A stretch of 64,000 nt of DNA from Litsea cubeba (GCA_012931725.1 CM022944.1:116555717-116619716), one strand, 5' to 3'; positions 12,766-23,960 are shown, numbered from the stretch's first letter. A program made the numbers and translations. The notes: generated by a model not told the origin, from the sequence alone.

Positions 12766-12999
12766 TTTGCTTTATTGTGAACCTAAAACCTACCTAGGCC
12801 ACCTTGTTGCCACTAGTTTTGAATATACCTGGGAGTCCTACATAGGGAATCATGGGTTTTTGTGGCTTAGAGTGGAACTGGTCTTAAGAAAGTATAATTT
12901 GTTCCTAGTCTTGACGTGGGCCAATCATAAAGTTCTAAGAAATCCCACCTCTAATCAACCTATACCCTTGTGATCATGACGTTATGATAGCATGAGTTT

Positions 13000-13960
13000 T
13001 ATTTTGAAGGGTCTTGATTCAATAGGTGGGCCCCATGGTAGAGTCCCACGCAGACCAATCTTTGTGAGCATGTGGTAGACATTGAGGGAAACCAAACTTT
13101 GATCAAAACTCTCTTTTTAAATATATATTTATTAATTATAATATAGGAAAATAGGTTGTCATATCTCACTGAAATACATATTATTCTTTGTGTATATCTG
13201 GACTCTATTTTTTGTAGTCCCTTCTTTTCAAAAGGTGTCTCTCTCATGACTTAATCAATTGGTGGGGCTGCTTCTAAAATCCCAGCCAATGGGAATCATG
13301 CTGTGTGTTGGCATCATGCGAGATTTCACTTTGATCAGCATGGCCCACCTCCCCTTAAATTTTCATGATGTAATTAACTGTTTTAAAAGTGATCAGTCCA
13401 TCCCCAGGCAAGTCCAAGTTTGATTGGAGCGAAATTTGGTCCGACTGATGTTAATACAAAGTGGAATTTGAGCTATTTGAAATTGTCTTCTTTTGAAATA
13501 TTGTCTGGTTATTGTTTTTGTTTGATTGTTTAATGATAGTTATTCTCTTTACAAAAAAAAGTTCAAAAGACAGGCCCACCAACGTATGATTTATACCATT
13601 GACATGATAGAATCCAAACTCGTGACTTTTTTATGGCATGAGATAGAAAATAGGTTTGGGCAGGTATATGTTATTTTGGTGCCTGGGTTTTTTTTTTTTT
13701 TTTTCTATCTTTTTCATCTTTTTAATAAATTTGATTTTATTTCACTACATATTAATTATGATTTTTCAGTTTATAATTTTGTTAAGCAATACATGCATGA
13801 TATATGATACTACCGACCCAACCCGCCAACCCGACTCAAGCCCGATCATGCAGTGCGGAATTAGGGCTAACATTCCCAGGCCAATTACTAAACTACACTC
13901 TTCAGGATAAGCTCATCCTTTTTTTTTTTCCGTTTTTTGCTAAAAAGGTTGAGCTCATTG
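13000..13960 (+). repeat. Diverged ancestral copy of the array unit
   Basis: Beyond the array the same order of phrases continues in worn form: GTTGGCATCATGCGAGATTTCACTTTGATCAGC (13298 on), AACTGTTTTAAAAGTGATC, CATTGACATGATAGAATCC (13599), a TTTGATTTTATTTC stretch, and CCCAACCCGCCAACCC (13818). It is much less similar than the array units are to each other, so it predates the amplification. It carries no gene. Confidence 0.7.
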
Positions 13961-14174
13961 CTCATTACCATGAGGCCCAGTAGATGATGGGCACGTTGTC
14001 GGTCCCTCATCACTGTATACATCCCAGTCATCAATAGCTGATGTAAATGAGAATAAAGGGATAGCCCAATAGTTAGGAGTCTTGTTCTCACCTACCCAAA
14101 GTTCGATTGTGATGTCTTCTTCGCTGTATGTGGAAGCAGTCTTTTTCCCAACATATGTCGGGGTTCACTCTCAC

Positions 14175-15129
14175 CAGGGCCAGCTTAAGCATAAGGCAAT
14201 AAAAGCCCTTGCTTTAGGCCCCCAAAATTTTAGGCCCCCAATGTTTTCAACTTCTAAAAAAAAAACAATAAAGTTAGCTTGTTTCTCCCAAAAAAGAAGG
14301 ACTCATAACAAATCCCACAAAATAAGGCCCCATTTTAAAGTGTTGACATTCTAAAAGGCCTCATAACAAATCCCAAAAAATAAGGCCTCATTTTAAATAT
14401 TGACATTTCAAAAGGCCTCATAACAAATCCCAAAAAATAAGGCCCCATTTTAAATGGTTCAGATTCCAAAAGAATTAAACTTTTCACATTCCAAAACATG
14501 AGAAAAGTTGTAGAGAGTTCCACATCCCAAAAAAATCCAACGAACTACTCATTCATGACTTCACAGGGTTTATACCTTTTCACATTCCAAAAGCTTGTAG
14601 CCATTAAAAGCATAAAAAAGAAAACCTTGCAGTTAAAATAAGTAATGAATTCATTTTAAGTTCTAAAATTCTTCCTCTTTATAGATTTTTTCTGCATCTG
14701 CTTGCAATCCAAAGAGAACAATCTCCTCTGTGTTCTTATTGAATCCCTTCGATTCAAGATGTTTTTTTTTTTCTCCAGACTTTATTCTCCTTCTATCACT
14801 GCAACTTGGACTCCAAAAGGAACTTGTTTTGTTCTGATTGAAGCCAAAAGGTATGCATTTTATATATTATTTTTTTCCCTCTTCTTTTTGTTCTTATGTG
14901 ATACTTATTTTGATAATATATGTTAATCATGGCTCACTAACACAAATATAATCTGTCTGTTTTTTTTTAGGTTCTATAATTTTTGTGGCCAACACCGATT
15001 TGTAATTTTGCATCACAAAAAGCGAGAAAAATAGATTTTAAATAAAATATTTATAATAATATTACAAAATAGAAAATGCCTCATTTAAGATTTTCGCTTT
15101 AGGCCTTAAGTTGTCTCAAGCCGGCCCTG
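14175..15129. mobile_element. Non-autonomous hAT element (CAGGGCCAGC ends)
   Basis: The ends are CAGGGCCAGCTTAAG on the left and CTCAAGCCGGCCCTG on the right, with an 8-bp target duplication ACTCTCAC at 14167-14174 and 15130-15137. Subterminal sequence TGCTTTAGGCC is mirrored by CGCTTTAGGCCTTAAG. An 8-bp duplication with CAGGG-type ends is typical of hAT transposons. No transposase frame remains in the 955 bp. It holds three ~57 bp direct repeats and AT-rich filler. Confidence 0.88.
14293..14465. repeat. Three 57-58 bp direct repeats inside the hAT element
   Basis: The phrase CTCATAACAAATCCC followed by AAATAAGGCC and CATTTTAAA starts near 14302, 14360 and 14417. Subterminal repeats of this sort in hAT elements can bind transposase, which is an inference here. 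Confidence 0.8.
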
Positions 15130-15439
15130 ACTCTCACTTCAGTCAGGGCTCTCAGGTCGAACCACCTTGGATGGTACCTGCAAGAAACACATCCATTACA
15201 TGTTTGGGTGGTCTTGACGAATTTAGTGAGTGTGTGTCATCAAACATCTAATGCATTTAGATCCCAACTACTTCTCTGCATGAAGCTTCCTCATATTTTT
15301 TATATGAGATATCGTAGAATTTTTGGGACCCACTGGTCTCTGCTGAAGACAAGAAAACTTTGAGAGCTAACTCTCAGATCCATTAGGCATTTTCAACTAT
15401 GTAACCAAAAGTCATAAAATGGATAGCGCGGATTGAGAA

Positions 15440-16230
15440 CAGGGGCGGACCCAAGATTTCATCTTGGAGGGGGCCAAACTTAAATAAATATTTTTTTTAA
15501 CAAATCAAGATAGCTAATATTTTTTTCTGGACATATCTGCAAGTTCAAGCATGATAAATATAATAAAATCAAAGACTAAATTTCGCATTAAAAATAAAAT
15601 CAGGATCTAGCTGACATAAATAATTGTATTTTAGTACATTCCAACTTCCATAATCCATCAAAATGGAACTCAACGTTATTTTAAATCTTGAAAGTCTTCA
15701 ATGATTGATTCTGTGCTAAACTTTTCCGGAATTTCCCTCTCAATGTACACAAGACAATAGTCTGTGAGAAACTCATTCTCCATTTTGCTGCAAAGTCTAG
15801 TTTTAACAAGGCTCATGGCTGAACATAATTGTTCAATCGTTGTAGTAGATACTAGAAGAGTAAGCACGATCACGATCACTCTAAAATAAGTTGGTAGACT
15901 GTTGATCTTCTAATCCTTACCAATCATTGGCAAAGTTCAAAAATAATTGACAATTCTTTGAAGTCTTTATGTCGAACTACATTATGCTCATAATATAATG
16001 ATTCAATTGTATTCTCAACTGTATTTTCTCATGATCCGTGAACTACATTATACAACGATTTGTACTTTTTCTTTTTTACTTTGTGCAAACAATTAAGGGG
16101 GGCCACTTGTTATAAAATTAATATATAAACTAATTAAAGCATATATAATATAGAAAATAAAAATTTGAGAGGGGGGGGGGGGGGGGGGGGGGCCATGGCC
16201 CCCCTGGGCCTACACCTAGGTCCGCCCATG
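15440..16230. mobile_element. hAT deletion derivative (CAGGGGCGGA ends)
   Basis: Left end CAGGGGCGGACCCAAG and right end CTAGGTCCGCCCATG are inverted repeats. The 8-bp target duplication ATTGAGAA lies at 15432-15439 and 16231-16238. The element is 791 bp and keeps a fragment of transposase on the minus strand (15676-15879). A homopolymer of at least 22 G at about 16171-16192 lies near the right end. Confidence 0.9.
15676..15879 (-). pseudogene. hAT transposase C-terminal (dimerisation) fragment
   Basis: About 67 residues resemble the C-terminus of plant hAT transposases. A VIVLTLLVSTTTIEQL stretch precedes the conserved SAM.LVKTRL core, an N-rich acidic turn, CLVYIEREIPEKFS and a short tail. 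In the family this hAT dimerisation region follows the catalytic core. The conserved region continues a few codons upstream of 15879 without a proper ATG, and all catalytic parts are gone, so it is a relic. Confidence 0.8.
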
Positions 16231-16599
16231 ATTGAGAATGAACAAACTTTCCAATTCAGCCATTTATATATATATATATATATATAGAGCGCGCGCAAGG
16301 CTCCCCTAAACTCGAGTTTAGGGAGAAAATTTCGTAAGCTCATGCTTGTGGGGCCCACCTTTGGTCCATCCAAATATACCAAATACATGACTCCCTTAAA
16401 TTGCACATGTCCACCAACTTTCGGTAAGATCCGAAATTTATTGGATCGTTGGATTGACTATATATCAATCCGAATGGATTGTTGACCATTAAACTCTTAG
16501 GCCCAGATGGAGATCATAGGAATTATGGTTGGGACTGATTTTTTACAGGGAGGAGGATCTTAGGGAGTCCTTGAAATCACCCCGACCCCATCCCCATGT

Positions 16600-16855
16600 G
16601 TGTGTATATATATATAGAACATGAACAAACCTAATCCCTTCATCCGTGGCCCACAAGTTTAATGGCTTCATATTCAAAAAAATATTCAACCCTCGATCCA
16701 ACGGTTCAATCCATTTCGATGTGTGTCGATCCTTGAGATATGTGACTATCAGGGGGTTCCCTATTAGTTACTAGGTTTGGATGGGTTGCTAGTTGGGCCC
16801 CGCAAAAAAGTTCTCATATAATAGGTGAAAATTAGTTCTCACTTGAATATTTCCC
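16600..16855 (-). mobile_element. MITE-like remnant related to the element near 61300
   Basis: The reverse complement of about 16636-16715 (GTTGGATCGAGGGTTGAAT, CCATTAAACTTGTGGGCCACGGATGAAGG) matches 61311-61375 of the plus strand with moderate divergence. The two loci therefore hold the same repeat family in opposite orientations. The ends here are blurred by (TA)n tracts and the SINE insertion, so its limits are approximate. Confidence 0.55.
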
Positions 16856-16870
16856 TATATATATAGAACA

Positions 16871-17023
16871 TTTTTTTTTTTTTTTTTGCTGACGCAGGGT
16901 GTCCCGGCCCTTTGGGCCGGAGTAATCCCTGCGGGCCCAGGAGGCAAAGCCGGGTAAAAACCCCTTGTGGCCCCAGTGTGGTAGCGCGGTTTCGAACCCT
17001 CAACCTCCGGGAGCAAACCGTGA
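16871..17023 (-). mobile_element. tRNA-derived SINE with poly(A) tail, 5'-truncated
   Basis: On the minus strand GGTTCGAAACC (complement near 16988-16998) matches the RNA polymerase III B box. About 120 bp of GC-rich body follow and the element ends in a run of about 17 A (plus-strand T run at 16871). The 15-bp target duplication TATATATATAGAACA lies at 16856-16870 and 17024-17038. No good A box is seen, so the 5' end is short or lost. The duplication, A-tail and B box together support a SINE. Confidence 0.8.
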
Positions 17024-17535
17024 TATATATATAGAACATGAACAAACCTACTTGAGAATATACAGACACCCCCTGTGTTTTGGAGTCCTTTTCTCACCCA
17101 ACTATATAGTGTTCGATCCCCAGGTCCTATCCCCTGTTGCACTAGGGTTCACTCACGCATCAGTTAGGTCCTCAAGGGCCCGCCCACCCTGGTACCGAGA
17201 AGAAATCTATAAAGATACTAGCTAGTTCCTAATTACTGTTGTGTGAGAAACCATTTGGATGCATGTCATTTATAAAGAGAAAGGGTGATCAGAAGGTCTC
17301 TTCGCGGATTGGGTTTTGGTAAAAAAAATCCTACTATTACATGCATTTATTAATTGAATTGGGTTTTGTATATGTATAAATAATTCTTGTGATTTTAGAA
17401 GAATCTTAACTATGTTTTTCTTTTTGTTATTAAGAAAAATAGGGAGTCTACTAATTTTCTTTGTTATAAAGTCTTGATCTCCTCTAACATACGGTTTCTT
17501 TATTTTCGTTTAATCCAGTAATTGTAACTGAAACA

Positions 17536-17664
17536 ATGAAGATATCTTCATTAGCTACCATCTATTGCTATGTTCTTCTACTGGGGAGTATGGGATCAGA
17601 TTTCTCCAAAGAGAACACAGCTTTTCCCTCGGCTTCTTCTCCACATATAATGAAACGGGATTAA
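17536..17664 (+). pseudogene. Truncated duplicate of the FLA gene 5' end
   Basis: Forty-two codons begin MKISSLATIYCYVLLLGSM, nearly identical to the signal peptide of the FLA gene at 25424. They diverge after about 35 residues and reach TAA at 17662-17664. About 250 bp upstream also match the FLA upstream region (GTTATTAAGAAAAATAGG, CCTCTAACATA, ATTGTAACTGAAACA). No FAS1 or proline-rich part follows. It is a decapitated gene copy left by segmental duplication. Confidence 0.85.
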
Positions 17665-18261
17665 GATGATGAAATAAAGTGAGAATTCTAACGGAAATGA
17701 AGCTACAATAATTACTGTTACATCTTTTAGAAAGTGTGCTCAAGATATACAAATATGCAAGTATTTTTAGAAAGTCTCATTTGAGTAGCTAAAAGTTAAA
17801 ATTTTCAAATCTTAAGTACATGGTTTGGATTAGTACTATACCACCTACTCTAGTGATTGGCATGCATCCATTTATCTCATAATTTTACTTTACATAAAAG
17901 TTGTTTTCACAAACAGCCCATATAACCAGCAAGAAAACAAGTAATCTAAATGAAGAACGGGAGACTTTGAATGCATCTACCTTTTCCTCACAGGTCTTCA
18001 AGAAATCATTTTCCAATATTTGTGCCTGGATGTTCTAATAAAACTGACCATGAAATTGGGTCAGGATACAATAGGTGGGCCCCACGGTGGAGTTCCACAC
18101 ATACCAATCACTGTGAACATGTGGGAGACACTGATGAGGGATTCGGTTTTCACTTGCAATAGTAAATCAAATTACTCTCTATCTAAAGCATAATATATGA
18201 TCAGAAGAACTCTCTCTATCTAAAAACCCATTAAGATTAATCGTGCAATTAAATTAAAAAA

Positions 18262-18364
18262 TGTTATAAAAGAGAGAGACCAAGAGAAAGAAGATTAGAG
18301 ATATCAGAAAGGCTCTCTCTTCTCCCTCTAATCTTCTTTCTCTTGGTCTCTCTCTTTTATAACA
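18262..18364 (+). repeat. Abnormal 5' LTR with inverted end in place of U3
   Basis: Only 103 bp against 194 bp for the 3' LTR. The first 37 bp (18262-18298) are the reverse complement of the last 37 bp (18328-18364); between them is the shared AGATATCAGAAAGGCTCTC stretch. The U3 region with the TATA-like CCTATAAATAGG, present at 23853 in the 3' LTR, is missing. The LTR can fold into a near-perfect hairpin. Confidence 0.88.
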
Positions 18365-18429
18365 CGTTATCAGCACGAAGCTCTAAGAGAAGGAAGAAAA
18401 TCAGGTCTTCTTGCCCAAAGAGAAGAAAT

Positions 18430-18625
18430 CATTCCCTGCGTGGATTTTCATCGCAAACTCCTTCCCTGCGCGGATTTTCATCGCGGATTCCCTGTGCAGA
18501 TTCCTTCCTAGCGCGGATTCCCATCCCAGATTCCTTCCCAGTGCGGATTTCCATCGCAGATTCCCTGGGCGGATTCCTTCCCAGCGCGGATTTCTATCGC
18601 AAAATCCTTCCCAGCGTGGATTTCA
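18430..18625 (+). repeat. ~30 bp tandem repeats in the copia leader
   Basis: Units of the kind CTTCCCAGCGCGGATTTC followed by CATCGCAGATTC repeat about six times with slippage. They lie between the 5' LTR and gag and carry no conserved frame. Confidence 0.8.
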
Positions 18626-18839
18626 GAAAAGAGTAATATTTTTCTTTAAATACAGTAAGTAGTATCCAAACCATAGTTCAAATCCAACATATTAGAATAC
18701 ATAAAATTAATTTATGATATTTATTTTACTGTCATTATAGTGTTTGGTTACTATTCATTATCTTGCACGATTTTTTTTATTTAAATTTATTAATGCTATA
18801 AATTGATTATAAAAAAAAAAGAAAAAGAAAAAAGAAAGA

Positions 18840-19160
18840 GAACCAGAAGTTCTAAAAGTGAACCTGAAGTTCACATATTCATGGACCAGTAGAAGTTGGA
18901 ATAATGATATGAACCTGAAGATTCGTATCAATAAATCAAAACCTGAAGCTTTTGATTCAACAATCCACATAAATTATAAAGCCATGAAATTAAACCTGAA
19001 GTTTTTGATAGAACTAGAAGTTCTGATCACTTGTTAGAACCAGACGTTCTACCCCAAACCTGAAGATTTGACAGAACCTGAAGTTCTAATTTCATGTATT
19101 ATGAACCTGAAGTTCTAAATCAAGCCTGAAGTCTTGACAGAACCAGCAGTTCTGATTCTC
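18840..19160 (+). repeat. Interspersed GAACCTGAAGTTCT motif in the copia leader
   Basis: At least ten copies of ACC(T/A)GAAG-TTCT-type text occur in 320 bp, several as AGAACCTGAAGTTCT. Its arms AGAAC and GTTCT are complementary, so each copy can form a small stem. Copies are irregularly spaced, unlike a simple tandem repeat. Confidence 0.7.
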
Positions 19161-19296
19161 AAATATGAGAACATGTTAAATTTTTATTTTTCCATGTTTA
19201 AATTCCTTTCTTAATTACTTTTGATGTTAATATTTTTTTTATCATTATATGCACACTGATAACTTCATATATATTTCATATTACAGTTCTTGCAAG

Positions 19297-19701
19297 ATGT
19301 CAAATTTGGCTAAAATTGACTTTAAAGCACTTAACATAAATGGGGATAATTATTTATCTTGGCAATTGGATGCTAAAATCCACTTGCAATCCAAGAAACT
19401 AGGAGAGACTATAAAGGAAGGTAACAAGATGTGCCCAGAGGAAAAGGCATTAGCCCTCATCTTCCTGCGTCATCACATACATGAAGATCTCAAACATGAA
19501 TACCTTACTGAAGAAGACCCAGCAGGCCTATGGAAATCCCTGAAGGATAGATATGATCACCAGAAGATGGTCATACTACCAGCTGCCCAGAATGACTGGT
19601 TAAATCTGAGCTGCCCAGATTTTTTTGAGGATGAGGATAGCCAACCTTTGAATAATGAGGCTTTTAACACTCACTTGGGATCACCCCCTGGCATGGTCTA
19701 G
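19297..19701 (+). pseudogene. Internally deleted copia gag
   Basis: Starts MSNLAKIDFKALNINGDNY, the usual opening of plant Ty1/copia Gag, followed by the W..LDAKIHL and EEDPAGLWKSLKDRYDHQK core. After QNDWLNL the frame jumps to an acidic tail ending SPPGMV and stops. The middle of Gag and the CCHC zinc knuckle are missing. The product would be 135 residues, too short for nucleocapsid function. Confidence 0.85.
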
Positions 19702-19863
19702 AAGGCCAATAAACTTTACAAACTTAAATTTTTTATTCTTTTGAGATGCATGTTGCTTAAACTTCTTTTTATTTATTTATTTCATGTCCTAATGAATGGT
19801 TTAATTATTTCAATTTTATCATATGATTGCATAGTTATATTGTTTTATTATTTTGTTTAAGGT

Positions 19864-22800
19864 ATGGATCATGGAACTGAGGACAATCTTTGTTTGGTAG
19901 ATAGTGCCACAACACACACCATTCTGAAAAATCAGAAATTTTTCTCAGAATTGATGTTTATTCCACGAAAGGTATCAACCATAGCTGGGCCTGTGCAAAT
20001 AATTGAAGGCTCCGGAAGAGCCCACATAATGTTACCTAATGGTACCCACTTATTCATTAAAGATGCTTTGTTCTCAAATAGTTCCCGAAGAAACTTGATT
20101 GGTTTCAAAGACATCAGAATGAATGGGTACCACATTGAGACTGTAAGTGAAGGTAACAAGGAATTCTTATGCATTGTTACTAGTATTGGAAGCCAGAAGC
20201 AAATACTAGAAAAATTAAGTGCACTCTCCTCAGGGTTATATTACATGACAATCTTAAATGTTGAATCACATTCGGTTATGAGCAAAACAATAAAGTTAAG
20301 CCCGAAGCTTAAACTAAGCCCGAAGCTTAGTGATCCGAAGACTTTACAGCTCTGGCATGGTAGGTTAGGTCACCCTGGGGCTACTATGTTGAGAAAAATT
20401 GTAGATAACTCCTTTGGGCATTCTTTAGAGAACCATCAATTGACCCTACCTAGTGGGTACTTATGTACACCGTGTTCACAAGGAAAATTGATCACCCGAC
20501 CTTCTTTTGCTAAAGTTGCATACGAATCCCCATCCTTTCTGCAAAGGATACAAGGTGACATTTGTGGACCCATAAATCCCCCTAGTGGACCTTTTAGATA
20601 TTTTATGGTTTTGATTGATGCCTCCACCCGTTGGTCTGATGTTTGCCTACTTTCAACTAGGAACATAGCATTTGCCCGTCTATTAACTCAAATAATCAAA
20701 CTTAGGGCTCATTTCCCTGATTCTCCCATTAAGTCTATAAGACTTGACAATACAGGAGAATTTACATCACAGGTTTTTGATGATTTTTGTTCATCTATAG
20801 GAATTGTTGTCGAACATCCTGTCCCCCATGAATGGCTTAGCTGAATCCATGATTAAGCGCATCCAACTCATTTCTAGGACTCTGCTGATGCAATCCAAAT
20901 TGTCAGTTAGTGCATGGGGACATGCTGTGTTGCATGCTTCAATGTTAATTCAACTTCGACCCACAGCCTATCATCAATTTTCTCCTGCACAACTTACATC
21001 CGGACATCAACCCAATATCTCTCACTTGCGCAAGTTTGGTTGTGCAGTTCAAGTCCCAATCCCACCTCCTAAGCGTACTAAGATGGGACCACAACGTAGA
21101 TTGGGAATCTATGTAGGTTATGACTCTCCCTCAATTATTCGATATCTAGAACCAATGACAGGAGATGTCTTCACTGCTCGTTTTCCAGATTGTCAATTCG
21201 ATGAGACAATATTCCCGCCGTTAGGGGGAGATAACATAGTTCCTGTAGAACGACCTGTTCCTGAAGAACGGCGAGAATTAACATGGAATACTTCCACTCT
21301 GTCTCATTTGGATCCACGAACTTCACAATGTGAAAATGAAGTCCGGAGAATTGTGCACTTACAAGAAATTGCAAACAGATTACCTGATGCATTTAACGAT
21401 GCAGCAAAGGTGACAAAATCACATGTGCCCGCTATGAATACACCTGCCAGGATTAATGTCCCTGTAGGACAAAGTCAAAATACAACCGCAAAAGAATCTG
21501 CAATACGCCAGAAGCGTGGCAGACCTATAGGTTCAAAGGACTCAGCTCCGCGGAAAAGGAGAAATGAGCAATCATCATCATGTCCTCCCGAAGAGGCACG
21601 TAACACTCTTGAAGAGGTTCCTCCCGAAGAGGCACGTAACGCTCCTGAAGAGGTTATGACAAAATCCGTTCTCTCTAGAATAATGGAAGTCCCTGGTGAG
21701 ACTTTGGAAGCCCCTGAAGAGGCACCGGTACCGGATAATGAAGAGATCTCTATATTTTACAATTATTCAAAAGAGAGATGGAATAGAAATGATATTGTCA
21801 TCGATGACGCATTTGCATATGCGATAGCTACACAAATATCAAAGGTAAATGATGATGATGATTGGGACACAGAACCACGTTCTATAAATGAATGTCGACA
21901 AAGAAATGATTGGCCAAAATGGGAAAGTGCCATCAAAGCAGAGTTAGAGTCTCTCAATAAACGTGGTGTGTTCGGACCTATAGTACAAACCCCAAAAGAT
22001 GTTAACCATGTAGGTTACAAGTGGGTGTTTGTAAGAAAACGGAATGAAATGAATGAAATTACCAGATATAATGCACGATTAGTGGCACAAGGTTTCCTGC
22101 AGAAACCTGGGATTGATTATGAGGAAACATACTCCCCTGTCATAAATACAACAACTTTCAGATACCTGATAAGTTTAGCAGTTTCTCAAAATCTAGAAAT
22201 GCGACTCATGGATGTTGTAACTGCTTACTTATATGGGGACTTAGACACTAGAATTCACATGAAAATCCCGGAAGGATTTCCTTTGCCTGAAGCAAAGCCA
22301 AGGAGTACATACTCAATCCAATTGAGGCGATCATTGTACGGCCTGAAGCAATCCGGAAGAATGTGGTACAATCGTCTTAGTGAATACTTGTCTAAAAAGG
22401 GGTATGCAAACGATCCTATTTGCCCGTATCTATTTATAAAGAAATTCATGAAGGGATTTGCAATATTAGCAGTTTATGTGGATGATATCAATTTGGTAGG
22501 GACTCCAGAAGAGCTCGAAGAAACTGCTGATTGTTTAAAGAAAGAATTTGAAATGAAAGACCTTGGAAAAACAAGATTCTGTCTCGGGTTGCAAATCGAG
22601 AGAAATTCTAATGGGATGTTGGTCCATCAATCTAATTATACCGAGAAGGTTTTAAAACGATTTGGTATGGACAAAGCACACCCATTAAGCACACCCATGG
22701 TCGTCCGGTCTCTTGATACACAGAAAGATCCATACCGTCCTATTGAAAAAAATGAAAAAGTTTTGGGTCAAGAAGTACCATACTTAAGTGCTATTGGAGC

Positions 22801-23482
22801 CCTGATGTACTTAGCACAATGCACTAGACCGGATATTGCATTTTCTGTGAATCTACTTGCCAGATATAGCTCCGCACCAACTCAAAGGCACTGGGTTGGT
22901 ATTAAACATATCCTACGATATTTGCGTGGAACAACTGATTTAGGAATATTTTATTCTTATAATCCTATAGATTCCAGTTTTACAGGATATGCAGATTCAG
23001 GTTATCTCTCTGATCCTCATAAGGGTCGATCACAGACAGGTTATGTGTTTCTAAATGGTAATGCCGCCATTTCTTGGCGTTCTACTAAACAGACTCTGGT
23101 AGCTACCTCCTCTAACCATGCTGAGATTTTGGCTCTTTATGAAGCCAGTAGGGAATGTGTATGGCTAAGATCCTTGATTCAGCATGTTCGTAGTTCTTGT
23201 CAATTACCTTCTATTGCAGGTATCCCAAATGTTATCTATGAAGATAATGAAGCATGCATAAAATAAATTCGAGAAGGTTTTATTAAAGGAGACAAGACTA
23301 AGCATATAGCACCAAAGTTCTTCTTCACTCATGAACTTCAGAAGAACAATGAAATTGAAGTCAAACAAGTTTGTTCGAGTAACAACCTGGCTGATCTATT
23401 TACCAAATCTTTGCCAAAATCAGTATTCCAGAAGTTTGTATATGAGATTGGCATGCGAAGAGTTCATCATCAAACTATGTAA
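19864..23482 (+). pseudogene. Copia pol with frameshift and nonsense mutation
   Basis: The first frame (19864-20844) holds a protease-like CLVDSATTHTIL, the integrase HHCC finger (WHGRLGHPG ... CTPCSQGK) and part of the integrase core with GDICGP and RLDNTGEF. A shift near 20825 moves to the frame of 20804-23266. That frame has the integrase C-terminal part, the reverse transcriptase from KWESAIKAELESL to YVDDINLVG, then RNase H with GYADSGY and SSNHAEILAL. TAA at 23264-23266 interrupts RNase H where relatives have glutamine, and the frame resumes to TAA at 23480-23482. The protease has DSAT where active copia proteases usually have DSGA/DTGA. Confidence 0.92.
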
Positions 23483-23766
23483 ATGGTTGCAATCATCAGG
23501 GGGAGCAGTTTATCAGGGAGCATCCTGAAGTATGCTTCCCAGGACATTTGTGCGCTGTACTCTTTTTCCTTTCCTAGGTTTTATCCCACTGGGTTTTCCT
23601 AGTTAAGGTTTTAACGAGGCAGCATTATGCACGTCCAACACCATTTCAATGATCTTGAAGAATGTTGTACTCTTTTTCCCTTCGCTTTGGTTTTTCCCAC
23701 TGGGTTTTCCTTAGCAAGGTTTTTAATGAGGCAACTGTCATTAAATGGTGGTCATCCAAGGGGGAG

Positions 23767-23960
23767 TGTTATAAGATATGGATCTTGGGTGGATGCCCAC
23801 TTGTGATAAGATAGGGTTAGAATTAGGGTTCCTCCTTTTAGTTTACTTATCCTATAAATAGGCTCTCTCCCTATGTATTTAGACACAGTTAATGAGATAT
23901 CAGAAAGGCTCTCTCTTCTCCCTCTAATCTTCTTTCTCTTGGTCTCTCTCTTTTATAACA
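23767..23960 (+). repeat. 3' LTR of the copia element
   Basis: Runs from TGTTATAAGATATGG to TCTCTTTTATAACA and includes a TATA-like CCTATAAATAGG. It gives the reference structure against which the 5' LTR is abnormal. Upstream, the phrase CCCACTGGGTTTTCC occurs twice (23587, 23698), a duplication common near the 3' end of plant copia elements. Confidence 0.9.

Larger units (their letters stand above)
1..12990 (+). repeat. Tandem array of seven ~1.12-1.26 kb units
   Basis: The same text recurs head to tail. The landmark around TTTTTATGATTCAAAT occurs near 375, 5539, 6795, 8036, 9157, 10418 and 11602. After subtracting the transposon at 868-4771 the period is about 1255, 1256, 1241, 1121, 1261 and 1184 bp. 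The unit near 8480 lacks about 130 bp and the unit near 11548 lacks about 75 bp. The first unit starts before the window. The seventh is split by the element at 11993-12765 and resumes at 12775. Units are highly similar by eye, so amplification is fairly recent. No open reading frame is conserved across units, so this is not a gene array in the coding sense. Each unit does carry a TATA-like box, a pyrimidine-rich leader and splice-like signals. Confidence 0.95.
18262..23960 (+). mobile_element. Defective Ty1/copia retrotransposon
   Basis: Gag, protease, integrase, reverse transcriptase and RNase H follow in the Ty1/copia order. The 3' LTR (23767-23960) begins TGTTATAAGATATGG and ends TTTTATAACA; it is preceded by the purine tract AAGGGGGAG. 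The shorter 5' LTR (18262-18364) shares only the last ~66 bp. AAAAA on both sides (18257-18261, 23961-23965) may be the 5-bp duplication but is low complexity. Coding defects: gag internally deleted, a frameshift in integrase near 20825, and a nonsense codon in RNase H at 23264-23266. Lineage within copia was not resolved. Confidence 0.93.

Noticed and set aside
1..12990. CRISPR-like or rDNA/histone-type gene array
   Set aside because: Units are over 1.1 kb with no spacer pattern, no RNA gene motifs and no conserved coding frame.
17095..17215. Second SINE or tRNA-like segment (minus strand GGGGATCGAACAC)
   Set aside because: The B-box match is weak, with no poly(A) tail or target duplication.
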